A stretch of DNA of 64,000 nt from Mediterraneibacter massiliensis (lineage in GTDB: Bacteria > Bacillota > Clostridia > Lachnospirales > Lachnospiraceae), in NCBI RefSeq assembly GCF_001487105.1, contig NZ_LN913001.1, forward strand, positions 494,698 to 558,697, read 5' to 3'. The position numbers and the translations under genes are program-made. This document shows, one piece after another, positions 1 through 8,249 of the stretch. Every line of letters starts with the position of its first letter. Position 1 is the stretch's first letter. Under the pieces are notes generated by a model. The model was not told where the DNA came from. It was given only the letters and a program-made list of their open reading frames with translations, and did no database searches.

Positions 1-683
1 ATATCCTGGAAGCGGCAGACGATCTGGCATATAAAACAGCGGATATAGAAGATGCCTTTGTGAAAGGCTTTGTCTCGTATCACGCACTGGAAAAGGAATT
101 AAGTGTTTTACAAGGACGCGGTGCAGACGGCAGATTTGATGCCGCAGGTAAATTACACGAATTGTATGAGCGGGGAAGAAAAAAGCAGCCCCAGAATCCG
201 GAATCCTATGCGGTGAAAAATTGGATCGTGAGAGTACAGGGGTTTTTGATCAGCTGCGCGACTTATGGCTTTACTTCACATTATGAGGAAATCATGGAAG
301 GGTCGTTTTGCCAGGATCTGTTTTACGGAACTTGGGGAGAAGAATTGATGGAGTTGTTGGGGGATATTGCGTTTCGATATGTATTTTCCTCCAAGGCGAT
401 CTACAAGATGGAGGTTTCTGAGGCAGTGATCCTGGATTTCCTTATGGATAAGCTGGTGCATGCCGTTTTATATTACGATACAGAGGAAAAACCGGATTCC
501 ATAGACAGCCGTGTGATTTCTTTTATATCAGATAATTATAAAAATGCATACAAGCTGCAGGCAGAAGGAAAGACAGAGGAAGAAAAACTGTATCTCCGCC
601 TGCTGCTTGTGACAGATTATGTCTGCGGTATGACAGACAGCTATGCAAAACGCTTGTATCAGGAGATGAATGGGATCATTTGA
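1..683 (+). CDS. dgt: dGTPase (dNTP triphosphohydrolase), C-terminal part
   Basis: Partial gene, open at the window edge; the first full codon is at base 3. It resembles deoxyguanosinetriphosphate triphosphohydrolases of the HD superfamily, which split dNTPs into deoxynucleoside and triphosphate. Seen: EAADDLAYKTADIEDA right at the start, which fits the conserved helix after the HD motif, and the family-like end TDYVCGMTDSYAKRLYQ. The HD motif itself lies outside the window. The GTG at 60 is internal, because the frame continues upstream without a stop and the residues before it are conserved. The stop codon overlaps the stop of the converging gene by eight bases. Confidence 0.85.
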   Translation, partial: ILEAADDLAYKTADIEDAFVKGFVSYHALEKELSVLQGRGADGRFDAAGKLHELYERGRKKQPQNPESYAVKNWIVRVQGFLISCATYGFTSHYEEIMEGSFCQDLFYGTWGEELMELLGDIAFRYVFSSKAIYKMEVSEAVILDFLMDKLVHAVLYYDTEEKPDSIDSRVISFISDNYKNAYKLQAEGKTEEEKLYLRLLLVTDYVCGMTDSYAKRLYQEMNGII

Positions 684-1713
684 TATAGCGGCACCAGTGT
701 CCGAAATCGGCTTCGTCGTTTCGTTCCTCATCCTCCAGATCCAGGATCTCTGTATAGGAGCGTGTAAACTGCGGAAAACCAAACAGGCTGGCGGCTCGTG
801 CTTCGTGGGTATCGTAAATACCGGGGACGCCAAGCCAATAGTGACCATCTTCTTCTACTAGAAGGAGGTGGTTATAATTATGATATCCATGCAGTAAAAA
901 GCTATTATTGGCGAGAAACCAGAATTTTTTCGGAAGAAGGCACAATTCGCTGCGCTGGATCTTGCGTGCGGAAACCGTCTTTTTTGTCTCATTTTCGGTC
1001 TGTTTGTTTTCTCCAGCCGGTTCTTCCACGGCAAGCTCTTCTGTGGCAGATTCCTCTGCCTGTGAGGGTTCTGTGACAAGTTTTTCCGCGGCGGATCTTT
1101 CTTCTGTGGGAGGCTCCTCTGCCTGTGAGGGTTCTGTGACAAGTTTTTCTGCGGCGGATCCTTCTTCCGTGGGAGGCTCCTCTGCCTGTGAGGGTTCTGT
1201 GACGGGAGTTTCCGCCTCAGATTCCACCGTGTCAGGTTCCTCTGTCGGTGATTCGATGACAGGAACTTCTGTCTGCGTAGATCCTGTGGGCTTTGCGGCA
1301 GGTTCCGCTTTAGTCGGGGGCTCGTCGTAAGGCACGATATTTTTGGGGACGATATGGGAGACGACCCATAATTTCTCCGGCGCTGTCTGCAGCGTTTCGG
1401 GTGGCGCTTTCAGAAAGAAGCCGTCTATGTTTTCCAGTGTCCGACCCTGTGGGAAGATGGACTCTGATACGGAAATACGTGCGGACAAAGAATGTTCCAT
1501 ACAAGTCAGTGTGGTGAGTTTTTTAGCAATGCTGCGTTCGCTGTCTTGGTAGAAAACATACAAGTCTACCTTGCCCTGCGCGTGGACTTTAATGCCCCGC
1601 GCCTGTATCTGCAGGATACAGGTGTGATAATGCCGGGTAATCTTAAAAAAACCGACATTACGTACTTTGTGAGTATTTTCATATTCATATAAATAACAAT
1701 TACCGGGATTCAT
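676..1713 (-). CDS. Lachnospiraceae repeat-bearing protein (DUF6128-like C-terminus)
   Basis: A 345-residue protein of unknown function. The start at 1713 (MNPGNCYLYEYE) is chosen because AGAGG lies nine bases upstream; the open frame extends further but that part antisenses tadA. Seen: an N-terminal globular part of about 130 residues, then a long Glu/Pro/Thr/Ala-rich linker containing 21-residue tandem repeats, then a C-terminal domain with HGYHNYNHLLLVEEDGHYW and GIYDTHEARAASLFGFP. From memory this C-terminal block matches proteins annotated DUF6128 in Lachnospiraceae. No signal peptide or membrane segment is seen, so it is probably cytoplasmic. It converges on dgt with overlapping stops and diverges from tadA. 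Confidence 0.7.
   Translation of the reverse strand: MNPGNCYLYEYENTHKVRNVGFFKITRHYHTCILQIQARGIKVHAQGKVDLYVFYQDSERSIAKKLTTLTCMEHSLSARISVSESIFPQGRTLENIDGFFLKAPPETLQTAPEKLWVVSHIVPKNIVPYDEPPTKAEPAAKPTGSTQTEVPVIESPTEEPDTVESEAETPVTEPSQAEEPPTEEGSAAEKLVTEPSQAEEPPTEERSAAEKLVTEPSQAEESATEELAVEEPAGENKQTENETKKTVSARKIQRSELCLLPKKFWFLANNSFLLHGYHNYNHLLLVEEDGHYWLGVPGIYDTHEARAASLFGFPQFTRSYTEILDLEDEERNDEADFGHWCRYIK
1053..1203. repeat. 63-bp tandem repeat inside the DUF6128-like gene
   Basis: About 2.4 copies of a 63-base in-frame unit (1053-1115, 1116-1178, partial from 1179). It encodes the 21-residue unit TEPSQAEEPPTEE(G/R)SAAEKLV on the minus strand. The first two units are nearly identical, so expansion is recent and copy number may vary between strains. 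Confidence 0.8.
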
Positions 1714-1813
1714 ACCATATACCTCTGGTCTTGTCTTTCTTCTAAATCTATTCAGGACCGGAAGGAAAAAGAACCAGGTACAAAAAGAAATTGAAAAGGA
1801 ACAGGATACAGAT

Positions 1814-2311
1814 ATGCAGAAGCAGACGGATGAAATATATATGAAGGAAGCTTTGAAACAGGCGCGCAAGGCATATGCATTGGAAGAGACGCCTATCGGC
1901 TGTGTGATCGTGCGGGAGAACAGAATTATCGCCAGAGGGTATAACAGGCGCAATACAGAGAAAAGTCCTCTTGCGCATGCTGAGATCGCGGCTATAAAAA
2001 AGGCGAGTAAAAAGACCGGGGACTGGCGGCTGGAGGACTGTACCTTATATGTCACGCTGGAACCATGTCAGATGTGCGCAGGCGCGATTGTACAGGCGCG
2101 TATCAAACGAGTTGTCGTGGGCTGTATGAATCCGAAAGCAGGCTGTGCCGGATCGGTTTTAAATCTTTTGCAGATGGAATCGTTCAATCATCAGGCAGAA
2201 CTGACAACAGGTGTGTTAGGCGAGGAATGCAGTGAAATGATGAAACAGTTTTTTAAAGAATTAAGACAAAAAAAAGCACTGTGCCGTCAGCAGTCCAGAG
2301 AAATGGAATGA
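1814..2311 (+). CDS. tadA: tRNA-specific adenosine deaminase TadA
   Basis: TadA deaminates adenosine 34 to inosine in the anticodon of tRNA-Arg(ACG), which is essential for reading CGN codons. Seen: the zinc and catalytic motif H55-A-E57, then PCQMC with C85 and C88, in the cytidine-deaminase fold order; length 165 residues is normal. The N-terminus fits the family (YMKEALKQARKAYA). A GGAAC stretch about ten bases upstream is the best ribosome binding site. It stands as a single gene, diverging from the 676-1713 gene and converging on the SRP RNA gene; tadA next to the SRP RNA is a common Firmicutes arrangement. Confidence 0.95.
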   Translation: MQKQTDEIYMKEALKQARKAYALEETPIGCVIVRENRIIARGYNRRNTEKSPLAHAEIAAIKKASKKTGDWRLEDCTLYVTLEPCQMCAGAIVQARIKRVVVGCMNPKAGCAGSVLNLLQMESFNHQAELTTGVLGEECSEMMKQFFKELRQKKALCRQQSREME

Positions 2312-2338
2312 GAAACACAGTGTACAGATTTTTTTTAT
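2277..2338. terminator. possible bidirectional terminator between tadA and SRP RNA
   Basis: CACTGTG at 2277-2283 pairs with CACAGTG at 2316-2322. On the plus strand a T-run follows (2329-2336); on the minus strand the stem is followed by CTTTTTTTTG. The 32-base loop is long, so the call is tentative. Confidence 0.35.
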
Positions 2339-2596
2339 GTGCGCCACGCTTCGAACTAGGTTCATAAACGTTACCCCGGCAGTTAACTCAGTCCAGGCAC
2401 CCTCACGGCACCCGGGAGATTCTGCTTAGTGCTGCTTCGTTCCCGACCTGACACGGTTCGCAGATTCCCGTCGCGTAAGACCCAGGCATCAACATCACTT
2501 ACCGGGGGCAGCTTTACAAACTTTCGCCCTCTGCGCGGCATCACCCCTGCTATAGCGGATTGCAGGTACAAGGTACCGCTAACACCCCGGCTGCAC
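2339..2596 (-). ncRNA. ffs: signal recognition particle RNA (large, Bacillus-type)
   Basis: On the minus strand this reads as a large bacterial SRP RNA, the RNA core that binds Ffh and targets membrane proteins. Seen: the universally conserved domain IV sequence GTGTCAGGTC and GAACGAAGCAGCACTAAG, the 5' domain element AGCGGTACCTTGTACCTGC followed by AATCCGCTATAGCAGGG, and CTGGACTGAGTTAACTGCC near the 3' end, all matching the order in Bacillus subtilis scRNA. The 5' GTGC (2593-2596) pairs with the 3' GCAC (2339-2342), which sets the ends. The length of about 258 bases is that of the Alu-domain-containing Firmicutes form. The open frame at 2383-2571 is a shadow of this RNA. Confidence 0.93.
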
Positions 2597-2644
2597 AGGT
2601 TTTAATTTTACCTTGTTTTGTAGAAAAAGTCAATGGAGGAAACT

Positions 2645-4360
2645 ATGAAAGTTTTACTGACAGCAATAAATGCGAAATATATCCATTCTAATCTGGCAGT
2701 ATACAGCCTGCAAGCGTATGCGGGACAGTATGGATATAAAGCAGAAATAGTAGAGTATACGATCAATCAGCCGTTTCAGGACGTATTGGGAGATCTGTTT
2801 GGACAGAAACCGGATGTGATCTGTTTTTCCTGCTATCTGTGGAATATTTCCTATGTAGAGGCCCTGCTTGCAGAGATCCCTAAGATCCTGCCCGGTGTAC
2901 GCTTATGGCTGGGAGGTCCGGAAGTATCCTTCAACGCGAGGGAACTGCTGGATAGGTATCCGCAGCTGGAAGGGATCATGTGCGGGGAGGGGGAAGAAAC
3001 TTTCCGGGATCTGCTGGTGTGTTTAGAAAAAGATGATTCTGGGATGGAGAGGATACAGGGGATCGTCTTTCGCAGAAAAGCAGACGGGAAGATCATAGAG
3101 ACACCGGCACGTCCGGTCATGGATCTGAATCAGGTTCCTTTCGTGTATGAGGATATGAAGGAGTTTGCGAATAAGATCATTTACTATGAATCGAGCCGGG
3201 GCTGTCCTTTTTCCTGCAGTTACTGTCTGTCCTCCATCGATAAATGTCTGCGTTTTCGAGATATAGAAAGAGTCAAGCAGGAACTGCAGTTTTTTATAGA
3301 TAAGAAAGTACCCCAGGTAAAATTTGTAGACCGGACTTTTAATGTAAGACATGACCATGCAGTCGCAATCTGGAAATATCTGCTGGAACACGATAACGGT
3401 ATTACCAATTTCCACTTTGAGATTGCGGCAGATCTGTTGCGTGAAGAAGAATTAGAATTGATCGGAAAGATGCGTCCGGGACTGATCCAGCTGGAGATCG
3501 GCATACAATCTACCAATGAGAAGACACTGGCAGAAATCCTGCGGACGATGCAGTTTTCCTGTGTGGCAAAAGCCGTGCGGCAGGTGCAGGAGAAGAAAAA
3601 TATACATCAGCACCTGGATCTGATCGCCGGACTCCCCTATGAGGATATGCAAAGCTTCAGAAAATCTTTCTGCGATGTGTATGCGCTGAAACCGGAGCAG
3701 CTGCAGTTAGGATTCTTAAAAGTCTTAAAAGGTTCCCGTATGCACGAAAAAGCGGGAGAATATGGGCTTTTGTATCAGGACAGACCGCCTTATGAGGTCC
3801 TTTCCACCAGATGGATGTCCTATGGGGAGATCAGACAGCTGAAAAAGATAGAGGAAATGGTGGAGGTCTATTATAACAGCAGGCAGTTTGTCTATACGAT
3901 GGAACTGCTGGAGAAGGAATATACCGATGCGTTTGCCATGTATGAGGCGCTGGCGGTATATTATGAGAAAGAGAAGCTGGAGATGGTCAATCTCACAAGA
4001 TTGTCCAGATTTGAGATTTTGTTTGCTTTTATCAGCCAGACAGAGGTGAGAGATAAGGAGAGTTACAGACAGTCCTTGCTGTTAGATCTGTACATGCGGG
4101 AAAATGCGAAGCGGCGTCCCTGCTTTGCGCAGGAACTGCAGATCACCAAGGAAGAGACAAGAAAGTTCTATGAAAAAGAGGCGCAGGAATTCCGGTATCT
4201 GAAAGGATATGAACAGTATGACAGGATGAAGATACGCAAGATGACGCATTTAGAATGGATCGGAGGAAAGCTGCTTCTGTTTGACTACCAGAATCGGGAC
4301 AGACTCACACATCAGGCAGCAGTATATGAAGTCACGGATAACATAGAGAAAAAAGTATAA
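2645..4360 (+). CDS. B12-binding-domain radical SAM protein (DUF4080 type)
   Basis: A 571-residue radical SAM enzyme of unknown substrate. The start at 2645 is preferred over the ATG at 2633 because TGGAGGA at 2634-2640 then serves as ribosome binding site. Seen in order: an N-terminal cobalamin-binding-like Rossmann domain (residues 1-130, with CFSCYLWN and WLGGPEVSF), the radical SAM core with C187-x3-C191-x2-C194 (RGCPFSCSYC), and a C-terminal region of about 200 residues typical of the DUF4080 family. The B12 His motif DxHxxG is not visible, so cobalamin use is uncertain. It lies 15 bases upstream of nth and is probably cotranscribed with it. Confidence 0.82.
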   Translation: MKVLLTAINAKYIHSNLAVYSLQAYAGQYGYKAEIVEYTINQPFQDVLGDLFGQKPDVICFSCYLWNISYVEALLAEIPKILPGVRLWLGGPEVSFNARELLDRYPQLEGIMCGEGEETFRDLLVCLEKDDSGMERIQGIVFRRKADGKIIETPARPVMDLNQVPFVYEDMKEFANKIIYYESSRGCPFSCSYCLSSIDKCLRFRDIERVKQELQFFIDKKVPQVKFVDRTFNVRHDHAVAIWKYLLEHDNGITNFHFEIAADLLREEELELIGKMRPGLIQLEIGIQSTNEKTLAEILRTMQFSCVAKAVRQVQEKKNIHQHLDLIAGLPYEDMQSFRKSFCDVYALKPEQLQLGFLKVLKGSRMHEKAGEYGLLYQDRPPYEVLSTRWMSYGEIRQLKKIEEMVEVYYNSRQFVYTMELLEKEYTDAFAMYEALAVYYEKEKLEMVNLTRLSRFEILFAFISQTEVRDKESYRQSLLLDLYMRENAKRRPCFAQELQITKEETRKFYEKEAQEFRYLKGYEQYDRMKIRKMTHLEWIGGKLLLFDYQNRDRLTHQAAVYEVTDNIEKKV

Positions 4361-4375
4361 AAGGAAAAGAAAGAG

Positions 4376-5002
4376 ATGAAGAAACGTACAGGGGAAATCC
4401 TGAAAATACTGGACGAACAGTTTGGGACAGAGTATATCTGTTATCTGCATTATGAGACGCCGTGGCAGCTTTTGATCGCAACAATGCTAAGTGCACAGTG
4501 CACGGATGCGCGGGTGAATATTGTGACGGCAGATTTGTTCCAAAAATACGATACGCTGGAAAAATTTGCGAACGCAGATATAAAAGAATTGGAACAAGAT
4601 ATAAAACCAACAGGATTCTATCATAATAAAGCAAAGAATATCATAGCGTGTACGAAAGCCTTGGTGGAACGTTTCCACGGAGAAGTACCTCGGAGTCTGG
4701 AAGATCTGACTTCCCTGGCAGGCGTGGGGCGGAAAACAGCAAATGTCATACGGGGGAATATTTATCATGATGCCAGCGTAGTAGTGGATACACATGTAAA
4801 GAGAATCTCTAAGAGACTGGGACTGACTTGCAGTGAAGACCCGGAGAAGATCGAGCAAGATCTGATGAAAGAGCTGCCGGAGGATCACTGGATCTTGTAT
4901 AACATACAGATCATCACATTCGGCCGATCTGTCTGCACGGCGAGAAGCCCCAAATGCGGACAGTGCCGCTTGCAAAAATACTGTAAAGAGTATAAAATGT
5001 AG
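4376..5002 (+). CDS. nth: endonuclease III
   Basis: DNA glycosylase/AP lyase that removes oxidised pyrimidines in base excision repair. Seen: the helix-hairpin-helix LAGVGRKTANVI containing the catalytic Lys, the catalytic Asp in VVDTHVKRISKRLGL, and a 4Fe-4S cluster loop C187-x6-C194-x2-C197-x5-C203 at the C-terminus. At 208 residues it is full length. AGGAAAAGAAAG precedes the ATG. It follows the radical SAM gene closely. Confidence 0.96.
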   Translation: MKKRTGEILKILDEQFGTEYICYLHYETPWQLLIATMLSAQCTDARVNIVTADLFQKYDTLEKFANADIKELEQDIKPTGFYHNKAKNIIACTKALVERFHGEVPRSLEDLTSLAGVGRKTANVIRGNIYHDASVVVDTHVKRISKRLGLTCSEDPEKIEQDLMKELPEDHWILYNIQIITFGRSVCTARSPKCGQCRLQKYCKEYKM

Positions 5003-5033
5003 TGTATTCAGACAGGTTAGGAGAGATAGATGT

Positions 5034-5135
5034 ATGAATTTTTATGATAAGAAGTTCAAGAAGATCGTGTCCATCGGTATACTCGTGATCATTGGGGCGA
5101 TGGTCTTGACGATGGTATTGCCTTATATCATATGA
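5034..5135 (+). CDS. 33-residue single-span membrane peptide
   Basis: A very short gene with a good ribosome binding site (TAGGAGAG about ten bases upstream). The peptide starts MNFYDKKFKK, then has one hydrophobic segment of about 20 residues ending in LPYII. The charged N-terminus followed by one span suggests a small inner-membrane protein with the N-terminus inside. Peptides of this form are common between housekeeping genes in clostridia, but no function is known to me. It lies between nth and the VanW gene in the same direction and is probably cotranscribed. Confidence 0.6.
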   Translation: MNFYDKKFKKIVSIGILVIIGAMVLTMVLPYII

Positions 5136-5166
5136 TATTGAGGGAAAAGAGTGAGGCGGGGCGTAT

Positions 5167-6684
5167 ATGGACAAACAGAAGAGGAAGCGCAGGAAAGGCA
5201 GAAGATATACATCAGGCAAAAGGACAATGGCGGGATTGGTCCTTCTTTTGGTCTGCGCAGTCTGTGTGATCGCAGCCGTACAGTTTTTCCTGCACAGGAC
5301 AATCGATCAATATGATAAGAACATTATGATACAAGGTATTTCTGTAGGGATAACAGATGTATCAGGTATGACGAAAGAAGAGGCGAAAGCAGCTGTTCTA
5401 GCGGATACAGAGAGTATTGGACAGGAGAAGATGACGCTGGTTTTGGAAAATGGCGATCAGGCAGAGACAACTTTGACAGAATTGGGGCTTACGGTAAAAA
5501 GCCTGGACAATGTGCTTAAACAGGCAGCAGACTATGGAAAAGTCGGAAATGCGGTGAATTGCTATAAAATTCTAAGAAATGCAGAAAAAGGGAAAGTTAA
5601 GAAAAATTTTCCTGTTCAGTATAAGGTGACAGAAAAAACGGCGGCGCCTGTATTAGAAGAATGTTTGGCTCCGCTTTTAAATCTTCCGGTCAATGCATAT
5701 GTGACACAGGATGAAAGCGGCGTTGTCATCGTAGAAGAACAGCCGGGAGAGATACTGGATATAAAAAAGACAGTGAAGAATATCGAGCAGTTTCTGGGAA
5801 AAAAATGGAACAGAAAAGGCGGGGAAGTGCAGGCAGAAGTCAGCCATATCGAACCAGAGATGACAAAAGAAGATCTGTCGGAGATCACAGATCTTCTTGG
5901 GAGTTTTACGACTTACTATGGAAACGATGGCTCCGGGCGGGCTTTGAATGTGGAATCCGGAGCAGACCATCTAAACGGCACACTTCTCAAACCGGAAGAA
6001 GAGATCTCTGTCAATGGGGTGATGGAGCCATATACAGAGGAAAATGGTTATTATCCTGCGGCTTCCTATGAAGGAGACAGAGTCGTAGAATCTATGGGCG
6101 GCGGCATCTGCCAGGTGTCAACGACGCTGTATAATGCAGTGCTAAGAGCAGAGTTGGAAGTGACAGAGCGGCATCCTCATTCTATGCTGGTTTCCTATGT
6201 AGAACCATCTATGGATGCGGCAATCGCAGAGGATATACTGGATCTGAAATTCAAGAACAGCTATAAAACTCCTGTCTATATTGAAGCCTATTATGCAGAT
6301 GGCGCTTTGACTTTCCATATCTATGGGAAAGAAACAAGAGCAGAAAACCGGACGGTGGAGTATGTAAGCGAGACACTGGAGACAGAAGAAGCAGAAGGAA
6401 AGTACTTTGTCGCTACGGAAGATCCGATCGGATACATAGCAACTCAGAGTGAGGCACATACAGGCAAGACGGCGCAGTTGTGGAAAATCGTGTATGTGGA
6501 TGGACAGGAAGTCAGCAAAGAAATCATTAATTACAGTCAGTATCTGCCTTCCCAGGAAACAGTCGGAGTCGGCACAGCGTCGGATAATGCAGAATATACG
6601 GCGAAAATATCCGCAGCGGTCGAGTCGCAGGATGAGGCAAAGATACAGAAAGCCATACAAGAGATCACAGGCGGAAGTTCATAA
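5167..6684 (+). CDS. VanW family protein, membrane-anchored
   Basis: A 505-residue cell-surface protein of the VanW family, found near vancomycin-resistance genes in some species but of unknown biochemical role. Seen: a very basic N-terminus (KQKRKRRKGRR), one membrane segment at about residues 21-42, two repeated peptidoglycan-binding-like domains (about 55-240, containing ITDVSGMTKEEAKAAV), then the VanW domain with GGGICQVSTTLYNAVL and ERHPHSMLVSYVEPSMDAA, and a tail of about 100 residues. Topology suggests that most of it lies outside the cell. The name does not imply glycopeptide resistance: no vanHAX-like genes are in the window. Confidence 0.85.
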   Translation: MDKQKRKRRKGRRYTSGKRTMAGLVLLLVCAVCVIAAVQFFLHRTIDQYDKNIMIQGISVGITDVSGMTKEEAKAAVLADTESIGQEKMTLVLENGDQAETTLTELGLTVKSLDNVLKQAADYGKVGNAVNCYKILRNAEKGKVKKNFPVQYKVTEKTAAPVLEECLAPLLNLPVNAYVTQDESGVVIVEEQPGEILDIKKTVKNIEQFLGKKWNRKGGEVQAEVSHIEPEMTKEDLSEITDLLGSFTTYYGNDGSGRALNVESGADHLNGTLLKPEEEISVNGVMEPYTEENGYYPAASYEGDRVVESMGGGICQVSTTLYNAVLRAELEVTERHPHSMLVSYVEPSMDAAIAEDILDLKFKNSYKTPVYIEAYYADGALTFHIYGKETRAENRTVEYVSETLETEEAEGKYFVATEDPIGYIATQSEAHTGKTAQLWKIVYVDGQEVSKEIINYSQYLPSQETVGVGTASDNAEYTAKISAAVESQDEAKIQKAIQEITGGSS

Positions 6685-6722
6685 GAAAACAGACAGAAAA
6701 ACAGATAGGAAAAGAGGAATCC

Positions 6723-7733
6723 ATGAAGGTTGGAAATCTATCACAGACCGTATGGAGACGGGATATAAAAAAGAAGATACAAGCGAGACGAAAAGAAATA
6801 CTTTTTCCGCTTTCAGCAGAGGAAAATGTGTCTATGCTGAAAGAGGTTTCTCCAAAAGAGGCACCGATCTTCGCATGGGCGCAGGCGGCTGTCGGCGGAG
6901 AACATACAAAGACGGGGGTATATGCGATCCTTCGCGCGGCAGGTGATCTGGCGGCAAAAGGAGCGGAGCCGGTCGCAGTGTCGGCGCAGATCTTAAGTCC
7001 GCTAAAAGAGCAGGAAGAAAACATCGTGCGCATGGCAGCAGCCATGGAAAAATTGTGTGAAAAACTGGATATGCAGATCACCTGCATAAGAGCGGAAGGA
7101 AGTCCGTCCGTCTGTCAGACGGTCGTCCATGTGACAGCAGCAGGCATATGCAGAGAAGATGTGGGCAAAGAAAAGATAAAAGGGGACAGAGAAATTCTTT
7201 TGTGCGGATATGCAGGTCTGGAGGGAACGCTTTTGATCGAGGCAGAGGCAAAAGAAGAACTGGGCGAAAGATTTACGCCCTCCTTTTTACGGCAGACGGA
7301 GAGCTTGGAGGAAATGCTGTGTACGCCTTCTGTACTGCTGGAGGCTTATGCGCATGGCGCGTCGGCGGTGCGGCAGATTGGAAGCGGCGGGATATTGGCA
7401 GGACTCTGGGATTTGTCGGAAAGCTTGGGAATCGGGATGGAAATCGAACGGTCTCATATCCTGATCCGCCAGGAGACAGTGGAGATCTGTGAGTATTATC
7501 AATTGAATCCGTATCAGATGACCTCTGCTGGGAGCGCCCTGATCGTGACAGACAAAAGTGCGCAGCTGCTGGCGTTTTTTAAACGGGCGGGGACACGAGC
7601 CGGAAGGCTTGGGGTTGCCACGGACGGAAAAGACCGGGTAATCACAAGCGGCACAGAAAAAAGGTATCTGGACAGGCCGGCGCCGGACGAATGGCTGCGC
7701 TGGCAAAGTGAAAGAATGAATCAGAAAAAATAA
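6723..7733 (+). CDS. AIR synthase/HypE-like protein
   Basis: A 336-residue protein of the PurM/HypE/SelD ATP-binding superfamily. Seen: an N-terminal part with GGEHTKTGVYAILRAAGDLA and GAEPVAVSAQILSP, resembling the ATP/metal-binding half, and a C-terminal part with GSGGILAGLWDLSESLGIG and YYQLNPYQMTSAGSALIV, resembling the AIRS C-terminal domain. HypE itself ends in a conserved Cys motif needed for nickel-iron hydrogenase cyanide ligands; this protein ends in RMNQKK and lacks it, and no other hyp genes are near, so it is not HypE. Substrate unknown. It is 18 bases upstream of an Lrp-type regulator and probably in one transcript with it. Confidence 0.72.
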   Translation: MKVGNLSQTVWRRDIKKKIQARRKEILFPLSAEENVSMLKEVSPKEAPIFAWAQAAVGGEHTKTGVYAILRAAGDLAAKGAEPVAVSAQILSPLKEQEENIVRMAAAMEKLCEKLDMQITCIRAEGSPSVCQTVVHVTAAGICREDVGKEKIKGDREILLCGYAGLEGTLLIEAEAKEELGERFTPSFLRQTESLEEMLCTPSVLLEAYAHGASAVRQIGSGGILAGLWDLSESLGIGMEIERSHILIRQETVEICEYYQLNPYQMTSAGSALIVTDKSAQLLAFFKRAGTRAGRLGVATDGKDRVITSGTEKRYLDRPAPDEWLRWQSERMNQKK

Positions 7734-7751
7734 AAAGCAGGAGGCAGCAAC

Positions 7752-8249
7752 ATGAATCAGAATGATTTGAGACTGGAAATACTGAAATATCTAGAAAAAA
7801 ACAGTCGTGTGGACTTAAAAGAACTGGCGGTATTGCTCGGTGTATCGGAAGTAGATATAGCAAACGCCATGTCCAATATGGAACAGGAAAAGATCATATG
7901 TGGATACCATACGTTGGTAGACTGGGATAAAGCGGGCGTGGAAAAGGTGACGGCACTGATCGAGGTCCGTGTCACCCCGCAGAGGGACAGAGGCTTTGAC
8001 AGGATTGCAGAACGGATCTACAGATATCCGGAAGTGTTTTCTGTGTATCTGATATCCGGCGGCTATGATCTGCTTGTTACGATAGAAGGCAAAACGCTCA
8101 AAGAAGTGTCTCGGTTTGTCTCGGAAAAACTTTCTACGATCGATGAAGTCATCAGTACTGCCACATACTTCATCCTGAAAAAATATAAGGATTATGGGAC
8201 GATCATGGGACCAAAGAAAGAATCCGAAAGAATGAAGGTGACACCATAA
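7752..8249 (+). CDS. Lrp/AsnC family transcriptional regulator
   Basis: A 165-residue regulator. Seen: N-terminal winged helix-turn-helix (about residues 1-55, SRVDLKELAVLLGVSEVDIA) and a C-terminal RAM effector-binding domain (VEKVTALIEVRVTP, VYLISGGYDLLVTIEG). Members bind amino acids and often control neighbouring amino-acid genes. Here its stop codon overlaps the start of an aminotransferase gene (TAATG), so the two are translationally coupled. AGGAGG lies upstream of the ATG. The effector cannot be told from sequence. Confidence 0.9.
   Translation: MNQNDLRLEILKYLEKNSRVDLKELAVLLGVSEVDIANAMSNMEQEKIICGYHTLVDWDKAGVEKVTALIEVRVTPQRDRGFDRIAERIYRYPEVFSVYLISGGYDLLVTIEGKTLKEVSRFVSEKLSTIDEVISTATYFILKKYKDYGTIMGPKKESERMKVTP

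Noticed and set aside
908..1330. 140-residue plus-strand frame rich in Ser and Gly
   Set aside because: It is the antisense shadow of the repeat region of the 676-1713 gene; no ribosome binding site and its composition simply mirrors the Glu/Pro repeats.
1714..2055. N-terminal extension of the minus-strand gene to 459 residues
   Set aside because: The extension runs antisense through tadA, and a good ribosome binding site supports a start at 1713.
2383..2571. 62-residue minus-strand frame
   Set aside because: It lies wholly in the SRP RNA gene.
5167..6684. Vancomycin resistance gene
   Set aside because: VanW-family proteins are common in clostridia without resistance; no vanHAX, vanRS or other resistance genes are near.
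6723..7733. HypE hydrogenase maturation protein
   Set aside because: No C-terminal Cys motif and no other hyp or hydrogenase genes.
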